In this document: piece after piece, positions 1-8,602 of the stretch
Layout of the letters: each line of letters begins with the position of its first letter
Numbering within the stretch: position 1 is the stretch's first letter
NCBI GenBank assembly: GCA_003667245.1
Contig: RCNN01000466.1
Location: forward strand, 1 to 13,108
Direction of reading: 5' to 3'
DNA: 13,108 bases
Origin: Heterostelium multicystogenum
Taxonomy: Eukaryota; Evosea; Eumycetozoa; Acytosteliales; Acytosteliaceae
Notes under the pieces: generated by a model
What the model saw: only the letters and a program-made list of their open reading frames with translations
Database searches by the model: none
Told to the model about the DNA's origin: nothing
Translations under genes and position numbers: made by a program

Positions 1-417
1 GACCCTGTCTGATTTAATAATCTCACTCATGATACCACCAAAATTAGATTCGTTATCCAGACAGTAGTTGTAAAGTGAAAGCGATCGTATGCTGGGGCAT
101 CGTTGTAGAAATTGGAACAGCTTTCCATTCGATAGTTGTTGATAGTGTGACTTGTTTGTTTGGTCTCGTTAGTTGAATGTCGACGAATCTGCACTCTCTT
201 TGCACCAGCCACATTGAGAATGGGGGCAGTCCGACAGCTTGATCAAACTTTCGAAATTTTCCACTCTTCAAACAAGTGAAATTGGTTGGCACAGTGTGGT
301 TGCCCATCTCTTGCAAACCAATGCCAATTTAATCAATACATAATGAGTGGGTTCATCTTGACTTATTTTTTCAATAATATTTGATAAAATAATAGGTGAA
401 AGTACTATTTTATTCAT
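1..417 (-). pseudogene. F-box/LRR-like protein, 5' part, two in-frame stops, truncated by window edge
   Basis: Reading the minus strand from the ATG at 417-415 in one frame gives an F-box-like start: MNKIVLSPIILSNIIEKI, then about a dozen residues later LIKLALVCKRWATTLCQ. The hydrophobic spacing and the VCKRW core are what F-box families show. The same frame then meets TGA (270-268), continues with VENFESLIKLSDCPH and CGWCKES, meets TAA (171-169), and continues with LFQFLQRCPSIRSLSLYNYC, a leucine-rich-repeat-like strand, up to the left edge. F-box proteins recruit substrates to SCF ubiquitin ligases, and the repeats would bind the substrate. Because sense-like sequence resumes in the same frame after each stop, simple nonsense changes explain the breaks better than indels. 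I call it a pseudogene, but sequence error is possible. The LRR assignment is weak; the F-box is moderate. No intron is obvious. Confidence 0.6.
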
Positions 418-769
418 TTATAAATATTGTTCTATTTATTTATTGTTGAAATACCAATTAAATAAAATAAAACAAATTAAAATAGAATAATATGTTGAAA
501 ATACTCTTTTTCTATTGTGAGATAGTGTTATAATTCTATTACAATTAGATTATTGAAATTTCAATTTTATTTACAAATATATATGTATAATTTATATAAA
601 TATTTAATAATAAATGATTGTTATAATACTTTAAAAGATATAGGAAGATAAGTAAGTAATAAGAATTAAATTTAAACAATAAATAGGAAAATTTAAATAT
701 ATTTAAATATATATACACACTGTAGGAAGGAAGATATTAAAGGTTTAATTATTTTGTTGATTGAAGAAA

Positions 770-930
770 TTGATGGATTGATGGATTGATTGATGGTTGA
801 TTGTCGTTGTAGTTGGAAATAACTTGAATTAAAGAGTATGAAATAAAGAAAGAAAGAATGAAATATTATATTGTCTGAATGAAATAGTGATGTCAAAGAT
901 AAAATGGATGAATGAATGAATGAATGAATG
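770..930. repeat. Simple-sequence repeats (TTGATGGA/TTGAT and GAAT units)
   Basis: Tandem GATTGATG variants occur around 770-806 and five or so GAAT units around 904-930. They produce a meaningless Ser/Asn/Ile-rich open frame on the minus strand. Typical dictyostelid intergenic microsatellites. Confidence 0.7.
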
Positions 931-1280
931 TATGATGTGATGCAATTGATTGATACAATCTTTTAATTAAAGATTAATTATTTCTCCTGTCCTTTGATAT
1001 ACCCTAATTCCTTTTATATATGTTAGTTTGGAAATTGGTTTCATCAATGATAGCTTGTGGATCGATATTTATAAGAAAAATGTGGATAAGAGAGAATTAA
1101 ACCAAATACAAAGTAATTTAACAATAAAATACTAGTACTAATTTATTATATTTATTATAACAAATTTAGTGCAACAGCTCTTTGTTTTGTTCTGGATGAT
1201 TGCTGCTGATTGTTGTTACACATTAACATCATCCATCATAAGATTATGATTATAATCAAATGTGTTGAAAGATAGAGACG

Positions 1281-1517
1281 GTGGACGGATCGATAAGATT
1301 GAACCCACACATTTATAGTATAAACCATCCAAAATTAATTAAAATCAGTATCAGTTGGGAGGTGTTATTGTTATTAACAATAACATTGCTACTGATAATT
1401 CTTTCTTCAATTCAATCTTCTTTGTGTGATCCATCCATCCCACAGTCTCAATATGACTCTCAATGCTTCATGATAATAGGAAATGTCACCATATCTATCA
1501 ATAATTATTATTATTAA
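1281..1517 (+). other. Doubtful small ORF with one hydrophobic segment (78 codons)
   Basis: An ATG-initiated frame of 78 codons. It contains a strongly hydrophobic Leu/Ile run (about residues 28-43, VLLLLTITLLLIILSS) followed by a short segment with two Cys (CDPSIPQ, CFMIIGN). It ends in a Tyr run made by the TTA/TAT microsatellite. It resembles no family I know. The hydrophobic stretch could be a late signal-anchor, but AT-rich spacers give such ORFs by chance. No intron or neighbour supports it. Confidence 0.12.
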
Positions 1518-1677
1518 CCATAACAACAACAACAATATCCATGTTATATGCTCTGCTGCTGCCGCCAGTGACAAGAGTGGTAGTGGTAGTGTTAATGTTA
1601 ATGTTAAAGTTTGACTGTAATATAATAAAAAAATATAATAGGATAATTGTGTTTTTGAGGTTTAGGATAGTTTTCAT
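1498..1677 (-). other. Doubtful 59-codon ORF with signal-peptide-like N-terminus
   Basis: On the minus strand an ATG at 1677-1675 opens MKTILNLKNTIILLYFFIIL, which has the charge-then-hydrophobic shape of a secretory signal. A short Asn/Thr-rich stretch (NININTTTTT, then LVTGGSSRAY) follows and the frame ends in an Asn run at TGA 1500-1498. In another frame just upstream, a Pro/Thr-rich reading (HTPSPTTTNYENYPKP) precedes a TTATATTACAG that looks like a 3' splice site, but no GT donor is seen nearby. It could be a tiny secreted protein, a first exon, or chance. No family is recognised. Confidence 0.15.
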
Positions 1678-2478
1678 AATTTGTTGTGGTAGGAGAAGGA
1701 GTGTGGTTTTGTGCTTCAGTGTAATGCTATGTTATCATGAATGTATGTAGCATTAAGTAATAAAACAACAACAACAACAACCAAATAAATAATAATAATA
1801 ATAATAATAAATAATTAACGAATGATAAATAATCTATAAACAAAACCAACAAGAAAAGAATTTAAAATATGAAAATAAATTAGAATTTAATAATATCATC
1901 AAATTATATTTAAATAAAAATATATTAATTAATAATAATACTCTCCTCCTCTCAAAACCCCACCAAACAAAAAATAGAATTTTTTTTAATCTAAGTGATT
2001 TGATTCTATTATTTTTTACCCTTTTACAAGTGGTGATGTGTTGTAGTATTGTAGTCCTATTAGCTACCTAATGAATCACTCAGATGACAACAAACATTAA
2101 AGTTTATTGAAGACAAACAAGCACTGCAAAAACCAATTCAAAAGAAGTTTCATTCATCATGTTGATCTTAAGAGTTTATTTGGCGAAACATTCAACACAA
2201 CATCAACTATTTCAATTAATACCCCCTCATTATTAGGAGATTACTTCGATGCCAACAACAAGGAGAGATCAATATCGCTCCAACTTCAATATATAGTTAC
2301 CTTCAGAGAATATCATCATCATAATCATTTTTGAAATTCCTCGATGAAAACTGATTGTGGTAGACTCTATCGGTTGTGTGTCGCCACTTCAACAAAAATC
2401 AGCTAGCACCACCATGAGCTTTGGATTGCAATCTTCAGAGAGGAGGTCATTTATATAGATCTCCCCCACTATTTTAAA

Positions 2479-2569
2479 GTAACTACACTAACTAAATACA
2501 TCAATATAATCCAATCCAATATATAACATATTACCAATCAATCCAACTTTATTCAATCCTTTCTTGTAG
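2479..2569 (+). other. Intron of the F-box/WD40 locus
   Basis: GTAACT donor after the ...HYFK codon and TTCTTGTAG acceptor. Splicing joins FK to TTENVNFKWV in frame, placing the F-box upstream of the WD40 linker. It is AT-rich, 91 nt. The preserved splice borders show this was built as a spliced gene, not a retrocopy. Confidence 0.65.
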
Positions 2570-3330
2570 ACTACAGAAAATGTTAACTTCAAGTGGGTAA
2601 CGAAAATGAGGAAATGTGCAAGAGATAATTGGAGGAACGGCAAAATATGAAGTTACCACATTGGTCGGTCACTCTGAGCCGATTTCATCCAATATTGTTT
2701 AATGGGAATCTGTTATCAGTTCATCATATGATAAATCACTAAGGTATATTGATGGTCATTAATCAAATTAATTTCACTATAATTCTAAAAATTCCCCACA
2801 CAATTAAAGAGTATGGGATTATTCCACCTCTGAAATGTAAAATTGGTGATACCAACGAATGATGTTGAGTGTATGCAGCTGGACCACACCAACAAGAATA
2901 TAATTACTGCACAAAGAGTGGGACAAATCAATGTATGGGATATTACCAATGGAGAGAACAAAGATTTAGTGAAAAAGGTCATCTGTATTTTATTAGCTCA
3001 TTGAAAGGCAACTATAATAGTACTCTATTTTGCAGTGGTGCGAAGGATAAAACAGTAAAAGCTGTGGGATGTGTTGTACAAAGTATTTATGCCAGTTTTC
3101 AATAATCAATAATTGTGTATTTATTAATTATCATTTTTCCATATAGATAAATTGGTATCTTCCATTAGATTTCCAAAGGCAGCACTGTTGAATATCCAAT
3201 GGTGTAAGATCAAAAAAACCACATTTTGTGTCTGGAGGAAAAATACACTCAATCTAATGATGTAGAAAACAGGTCAAAACCATACGAAGCTTCGAAGGCC
3301 ACACAAACCGATATTCATTGCTTTTCAGCA

Positions 3331-3387
3331 GTAGTAATTGTATTGCGCTGATAGAAATTTAATTTGTTAGTACTAACATTATTTTAG
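3331..3387 (+). other. Intron of the F-box/WD40 locus with TACTAAC branch-like motif
   Basis: GTAGTA donor, TACTAAC ten bases before the ATTTTAG acceptor, 57 nt. Splicing joins CFSA to DGLIASSGID, which restores a WD40 blade across the junction. A second intron at 3555-3621 (GTAATT...TTGTAG, 67 nt) joins HAVS to SYRLDSGK. Confidence 0.65.
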
Positions 3388-3943
3388 GATGGATTAATTG
3401 CCAGCTCAGGTATCGATGCCACCATTAAAGTTTGGGACAAAAGAGAATCGTTTGGCATAAAATCTATCAATGTGGATGCTACTGTATATTGTCTGCAGTT
3501 CCAACCTTCGCACAATATCATAATAACAGGTTCAAACGATCACGCCGTTTCAAGGTAATTCATTCATGCATCTTCTGTTTTCTTTCTTTTATATCTAATA
3601 CAATCCCCTTCAAAATTGTAGTTATCGATTAGACAGTGGCAAATTAGAATATCAATTTGTTGGACATCAAAATCCAATATCAGTACTACACCTTGATAAG
3701 GAAAGGATTATAAGTGGATCGCTCGATAAGAATCTGTACGTCTGGAACTGCAACACCGATATAAGTGGAGGACCCATGAAGTTGGGCAAATTTCACAAAC
3801 TTGATGCACATCAGGGTATGATAAGATGCGCCTACTTTGATGACACCAAAAATCATTTCGGGATCCTATGACAAACCATCAGAATATGGGATTTCGCATC
3901 TGGTGCCAAAAGTAATACCAGAAGAACATGTAATTTAATGTAA

Positions 3944-4402
3944 CATAAACTAATTATATTCACATACAATAAAAATAAATCTCAAAAAAACGTCACCTTG
4001 AAATCAATTTTGTGGGTTTTTGCAAAAATAGCAATAGAATCAGTTGGAAATCGATCAGATCTCAAAAAAAACTAAATTTTATCATAATCAAAAGAGACTA
4101 TTTGTACAAGTGCACAACTTTCAATTTACACAATAACAAAACACATTAAACTTAAGATAACCTAACCAAATTTAAATTAGTTATAAATATATCTTTAAAG
4201 AAAAACATACCACATCAAACAAGAAACCTGACCTGTACAAATACAACATCTTTACTTCTCTCACATGATTGTAACAAGCACTTATTAATAAATACATATA
4301 AATATATTTCTGTATATATTTAAGCAGCATACCTATTCACACACACACAATAAGAAACACAGCACTTAAAATAGAGATTTAATAAAAAAAATTAAAAATA
4401 AC
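3944..4402. other. Intergenic spacer with a short direct repeat
   Basis: AT-rich sequence between two same-strand genes. ATCTCAAAAAAA occurs at 3979-3990 and again at 4059-4070, 80 bases apart. A CA run lies at about 4338-4349. The A-rich stretch directly before 4403 is the usual kind of dictyostelid leader before an ATG. AATAAA motifs near 3969-3979 could serve polyadenylation of the upstream gene. No ORF or RNA gene is recognised. Confidence 0.55.
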
Positions 4403-6193
4403 ATGACACACAGTGATGACCATATTAAACTTGAACCTGTAGAGGATGCAGGAAAGGGGTCATGATGTTGAAAATGGAGGTGGCGTTGATAATAATAGTG
4501 ATTCTAGTGGGACTAGCAGTCGAAGAGGCAAACATCTTTATTTAAGAACTGGATCAGAATATATTGACTATGATGATTATTCACATGGACAGAAATTCCT
4601 AGAGAATATGTTTGGATATACTATTTCTTCAAAAAAAGCAGCGATTCCAGCTGGATACACCGTCGAATATACACGTGGAGGTCAGGCATTCCTTTCGGCG
4701 CAGATGGCAGACAGCGTCGACTCGCTTGATATTGCGGCGGCAAATGAACATCGCAAACACTCTTTAAACGATGGGCTGCTCAATGCAGCAGATCGAAGAA
4801 AACCTTTGGTGTTGGTATATATCTGTACTTTGATTTCATACGATTCTGTATCATTATAAATGTCATCCTCTTGTTGGTTGTGCTGGTTGCATTCATTCCA
4901 CATCTCTACTTTGAGAGCTCAGAACACCAGTTTGAGGGATTTTCAATCCGTGACTATTTCTTTATTGCTATTAATCTGCGCTCCTACGTGGATGAGCGTA
5001 CCAGACCATTCTACTTTTGGGCGACAGGTGCAGCAGTGGTCCTGACATTCCTGATGGGTCCAATCTATGCCCTAAAGATTCATCGATATTTCAAGAACAG
5101 AAATCTCACTGATTTCGAAGATGGTTATGAAGACGACGACGAAATCAAATCAAACAGAGACATAACAAGGACTTCGCGTATTGTTAGATTTTCATTCTCA
5201 TATGCCATATTTGTATTACTGTTGGCCAGTTCTGCGATTTGTAACGTTTTTGTATTACGTACTGTAAACGACCATCAATTCCTATCTGGTCTTTTGTAAG
5301 TACTCTTTAAAATAGCCAATTCAATTCCATTGCAGTCATTGACTAATCAATCCTTATCCAAACTCTCACAGGACAACTTCATTGGTTTCTTCGATTGTTA
5401 TTAGATTCTTTAACATTATATATGATTTCATATGTTTATATCTTACCTACTTTGAAAAGCATAGAACTTGGACAAGCTTTAGAAACCACAATACTTTGAA
5501 GCTATTTGTATTCAAAGTAATCAATGTATTAGTATTATATTTGTTGCGTGACAAAATCTTTAGCAGCTATACAAATGAGAAGATCGACAAGGATGTCCAC
5601 TGGTCGACGTTGGTTCTCAATTCCTATTCATCTTACTCCTGGATTTAACAGTAAGTAACGACATATCATATATGAATAGCTATCCCAAAGCAATCTATCA
5701 TAAGCTAACTATCATCTCTTTATTGTTAAAGTTACAAAATATTTGGGAAATCATATATTCAGTAGGAATGGCTCGTATTGGTAAATGTATTGAGAGACAT
5801 GGAAAGAAGTCGACAGATAGCTATAAGCCAGAGTTCGATTTGGCCGAAGAATATCTAGAGATTTTGTACCGTCAGTTCATTGTGTACCTTGGACTATCGA
5901 TTTATCCAATGGTCACAGTATTTGGTATTGCTTGTAACGTTGTTGAGATATATGTCGATAAATTCAGAATGCTTAAGATCTGTCGTCGTCCACATCGTAT
6001 TCAAGGATCCATGAAAAGATTCTTAACTCTTTATCTCTTTGTCATTGCAGTTGTAGCTGCCGCCACATATCCATATGGATCCGGTTGGGTTTTAGTCCAA
6101 TTTGGCATAGAGAAAGGTAGTCTCAACTCCAACTGTCCACATATTTTCTCGCGAGTTGCAGGCTCCAACGATACCATCTCATTGTTTAACTAA
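4403..6193 (+). CDS. TMC-like (transmembrane channel-like) multi-pass membrane protein; three apparent frameshifts
   Basis: Three exons (4403-5295, 5372-5650, 5732-6193) would encode about 544 residues once three single-base breaks are allowed for. The ATG at 4403 opens MTHSDDHIKLEPVEDAGKG, and the first roughly 130 residues are hydrophilic. Then come FGVGIYLYFDFIRF and a hydrophobic run, as in the first TMC helix; a loop with LRSYVDERTRPFYFW; further helices; a HWS..VGSQFLFILLLDLT segment at the position of the family's CWE..VGQE motif; and EFDLAEEYLEILYRQ, which matches the FDI..NVL.LIY.Q signature. After that come a basic CRRPHRIQGS loop and one more helix. TMC proteins are ion-channel-like relatives of TMEM16 and OSCA/TMEM63; animal ones form mechanotransduction channels. 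The breaks are an extra G in 4456-4459, a missing A in 4799-4802 and a missing base near 5601-5611. The protein ends after the penultimate conserved block (NCPHIFS, in the place of CGPF), so the last helices of animal TMCs are absent. Family call is from motifs only. Confidence 0.72.
5296..5371 (+). other. Intron 1 of the TMC-like gene
   Basis: GTAAGT donor and CTCACAG acceptor, 76 nt, phase 2. It joins SGLL to TTSLVSSIVIRF in the continuing frame. Confidence 0.8.
5651..5731 (+). other. Intron 2 of the TMC-like gene
   Basis: GTAAGT donor and TTGTTAAAG acceptor, 81 nt, phase 0. It joins LLLDLT to LQNIWEIIYSVGMARIG. The upstream exon must be read one base out of phase with its 5' part to reach this donor, which is how the third frameshift was located. 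Confidence 0.75.
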
Positions 6194-6356
6194 CAAATAA
6201 ACGCCTTTTCTCATAATAATATATATGTATATGGTAGTATTAAGATAATAGTCATTAACTTGTAAATATAATAAATAATGTTTATAGTCAAGTTTATTGT
6301 AGGTAAATTGTAATGGACAAATAAATAATGTTATAATAATACTATTAGTATAGTTA
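6194..6356. terminator. Shared 3' region of convergent genes with poly(A) signals
   Basis: The TMC-like gene and the psi-like gene end tail-to-tail 163 bases apart. AATAAA at 6196-6201 lies just past the plus-strand stop. TTTATT at 6293-6298, which is AATAAA on the minus strand, serves the other gene plausibly. The rest is AT-only low complexity. Confidence 0.5.
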
Positions 6357-8602
6357 TTAGTTTAGAGAGTTCGAACTCTGATACATTGGATTTTCACGGT
6401 TGTTTGGATTTGGTTGATATAGTGGATTGGAGTTGGATCCTGTCATCTTGTTGTTCTGGTTGGCCTTCCAGAGATCGTAACCTTTCTTTCCACCAAAGAT
6501 TGCAAGTCCCAGGGCAACAGCACCTCCTATTACTATACCTGCAATTGCAGCAGCACCAATTGCAATTCCAGCTTTGGCAGCAGTACCAATACAACTAAAT
6601 GGGGTTGGACTGTAGTTCTTAAACTCACATACTTTGCTAACATTGTTGCAAACTGCATATTGGCATTCTGGTTCTGGCGGAATACATGCTCTATCAATTG
6701 TAAGACAGCCTAGGTTTATGTTACAAATGGATATCTTACAAAAGTCTGTTGGCTCTGAGCACACTCTAGTTTGGTTCACGCATGTCTTTAATTTACTGTC
6801 ACATAGAGAAATAGTACATTGATCAGGTGCAGCACAAACCATTGGGGTATGAATACAACCTTTGGTTTCATCACAAGTGTCAATGGTACAATAGTCACCA
6901 TCATCACAAGTGTTGACTGTGTTTACACAGGTTCCATTGGAGCAACTGTCTATGGTACATGGGTTACTATCATCACATACTACTGGAACTGATTGGCATT
7001 TACCAGTGGTAGCATTGCAAGACGAGATTTGACAGCTATCATTGTTTACACATTTAACATTCTCATAGTATGTTATACCGCCGGAACAAGTATCAATGGT
7101 ACATGGATTATTATCGTCTACAATGTTTGGAACTGTAGAACAATTTCCAGATATACAAACTGATTTGAGACAATTATCCGAGGGTGGAAGACATTCTGTA
7201 GTACAGTTTACACAACCGACTATAGGTTGGCAAGTTCCACTAACACATTGGTTACACTGGTCACATGTCTTCTTTATGTGTTGGCAACCAACTCTGTAAT
7301 CACAGGTATCGGTTGTACAAGGGTCTCCGTCATCACAATTAATTGGTTTTGATAAACAAGCGTCAATGGAAGGGTCACAATAGTAGATATTGCACATATC
7401 CTGTGGACATACCGAAGGAGTATATTGACAACCCAATGTTGGATTACAAATTACTGTATTGCAGGGTTTGTGTGGACATGTTCTTGGACTGTGATCACAG
7501 TTACCAGTTACAGGGTTACAACTAACAATGTCACATTTATTATTTGGTGTACAAGTGACTGGAGTATGGGTACAATAGTTCTTCCAATTTCCATTTTGCA
7601 AAGACACATTGTTCAATTGAGTTGGACAAGCATCAATGGTACAGGCATTTCCTAAATATAATGGTCAGTTTTTTATAATATCCATAACTAAATTCAATAT
7701 CAAACTTACCATCATCACAATTAATTTTATCATTACAGCAATCACCATTACCTTGGCAAACTCCACAATAATCTACATAGGTACATATTAAATCCAAACC
7801 AGTTGTAATGGTAATTTCTGATGCAATAGTGTGTCTTTCACAGTAGAAAAAGTCAAATTGGCACAAGTCTCCTGGCGAAATTCCAATTGTAGCAAAATCT
7901 AGTGTATAGTTTGCCATCTCATGAATACCTCCCAAATCTACTTGGAGTTTGTTGTTAATATAGAGCCATACATCGTCATCACCAGCGAAAACAAACTGCT
8001 CTGATCCCTTAAAGTGGAACGATGCAGACATGTGAAGACAAAAGTGGAAGTTTTGATAAGAGACGCTATCATTATACAGTCTGTATGCATTGGAGCCATC
8101 TTTGTTCTTAACAGCATCCCAACCCTTGTAGTTGATAGGGAAGAAGTGTTCATCGATCAAATAGTATTTACTTTGGTCACTCTTGTTCTGACTGAAAACC
8201 AAATCAAGATTCAATGGGATATTAATACCTGGAGTACTCTGGAACCATTGTGAATAGGTGGTAGCATTGGTAATGGCACCAGAACCTTTTGGACCAATAA
8301 ATTCAGGTAAACCATCTGAATTTAAATATTGAGATACTAAGCCTTTGGTAACCTCACCATGTTCAATGGGTGCTTCGAAGTCTGGATTTAGCCATGGGTG
8401 ATGATCATAAATTGTAACAGTAAATGTTTTTGATGATGGTTGTGTTTGTCCTGTTATTTTTAATAGTATATTAATTAAAAATTAATAATTATTTAATTTA
8501 AAATTTCAGGAAATATTAATAATTAACATTACCATTGATTTGAAATATTAATAGTAATATTTCAAGTAGTAAGAGATAATTTATAAAGAAATAATATTTC
8601 AT
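6357..8602 (-). CDS. Psi-like fibro-slime/PA14-type membrane-anchored protein with CTDC repeats
   Basis: Intact three-exon gene (8602-8533, 8450-7710, 7651-6357) encoding 701 residues without any break. Residues 1-24 are a signal peptide (MKYYFFINYLLLLEIL...). A fibro-slime domain follows (FTVTIYDHHPWLNPDFE from about 31), with the PA14-like core FVFAGDDDVWLYI (DDD at 181-183) and DLGGIHE (about 195-201), a Ca-binding carbohydrate-type fold in related proteins. Then comes CGVCQGNGDC and about thirteen 24-residue Cys repeats (CDDGDPCTTDTCD type, about 270-620), the Dictyostelium slime-mould CTDC repeat also found in EcmA/EcmB. A Gly/Ala/Ile helix (about 631-658) precedes KKGYDLWK and a 43-residue tail with NPLY (679-682) and NPMY (691-694). 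Psi proteins of Dictyostelium are secreted prespore inducers or adhesion-like relatives; here a surface receptor or adhesin with a cytoplasmic NPxY tail is inferred. The start is supported because the spliced signal peptide runs in frame into the fibro-slime domain. Confidence 0.92.
7652..7709 (-). other. Intron 2 of the psi-like gene
   Basis: On the minus strand GTAAGT donor and ATATTTAG acceptor, 58 nt. It joins INCDDG to NACTIDACP, restoring one CTDC repeat across the junction. Confidence 0.9.
8451..8532 (-). other. Intron 1 of the psi-like gene
   Basis: On the minus strand GTAATG donor and AAATAACAG acceptor, 82 nt, almost pure A/T. It splits the Gly codon at residue 24, right behind the signal peptide. 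Confidence 0.85.

Larger units (their letters stand above)
418..2070. other. AT-rich intergenic spacer, no supported gene
   Basis: About 1.65 kb of very AT-rich DNA between the divergent F-box/LRR remnant (minus) and the F-box/WD40 locus (plus). It should contain both promoters, but I cannot place a start site. It holds simple repeats (GATTGATG-like at about 770-806, GAAT units at about 904-930, AAC units at about 1764-1781, AAT units at about 1790-1809) and poly-T near 1981. Two marginal ORFs are listed separately. I recognise no RNA gene. Confidence 0.6.
2071..3943 (+). pseudogene. F-box/WD40 repeat protein, frame broken repeatedly
   Basis: A full F-box/WD40 protein can be followed on the plus strand only by changing frame. 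Possible start ATG 2071. The F-box lies at about 2293-2460 (LPSEN plus an Ile run, KFLDEN, LSVVCRHFNK, HHELWIAIFREEV). A linker follows (FKWVTKMRKCARDNWRNGK), then WD40-like blades: VTTLVGHSEPIS...SSYDKSLR (about 2648-2740), LDHTNKNIITAQ...INVWD (about 2876-2950), LFCSGAKDKTVK (about 3030), TIRSFEGHTN...GIDATIKVWDKR (3270-3445), IIITGSNDHAVSSYRLDSGK (3508-3645), RIISGSLDKNLYVWN (3707-3750) and SGSYDK...IRIWDFASGAK (3860-3912). The likely stop is TAA 3941-3943. Introns at 2479-2569, 3331-3387 (with TACTAAC before its acceptor) and 3555-3621 have good borders. Breaks include an extra A near 2643, in-frame TAA at about 2699, an extra C near 3310 and compensating A indels near 3848 and 3872. F-box/WD40 proteins are SCF substrate receptors. 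It is a decayed copy or an error-rich sequence. Confidence 0.75.

Noticed and set aside
53..316. 87-codon minus-strand ORF and an overlapping 61-codon one
   Set aside because: Both are out of frame with the F-box/LRR-like reading that spans 417-1 and show no family features.
770..930. CRISPR-like or satellite array
   Set aside because: Units are 4-8 bases without spacers: ordinary microsatellites in a eukaryotic genome.
1541..1750. 69-codon plus-strand ORF
   Set aside because: Val/Leu runs come from GTAGTG and TTAATG microsatellites; no family resemblance.
4440..4810. Programmed ribosomal frameshifting in the TMC-like gene
   Set aside because: The shifts go in opposite directions at plain G4 and A4 runs without a recognisable slippery heptamer or a following pseudoknot, and similar breaks occur in unrelated neighbours.
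6386..8253. Plus-strand ORFs opposite the psi-like gene
   Set aside because: Shadows of the Cys-rich repeats; the minus-strand frame has signal peptide, domains, introns and a stop that all agree.
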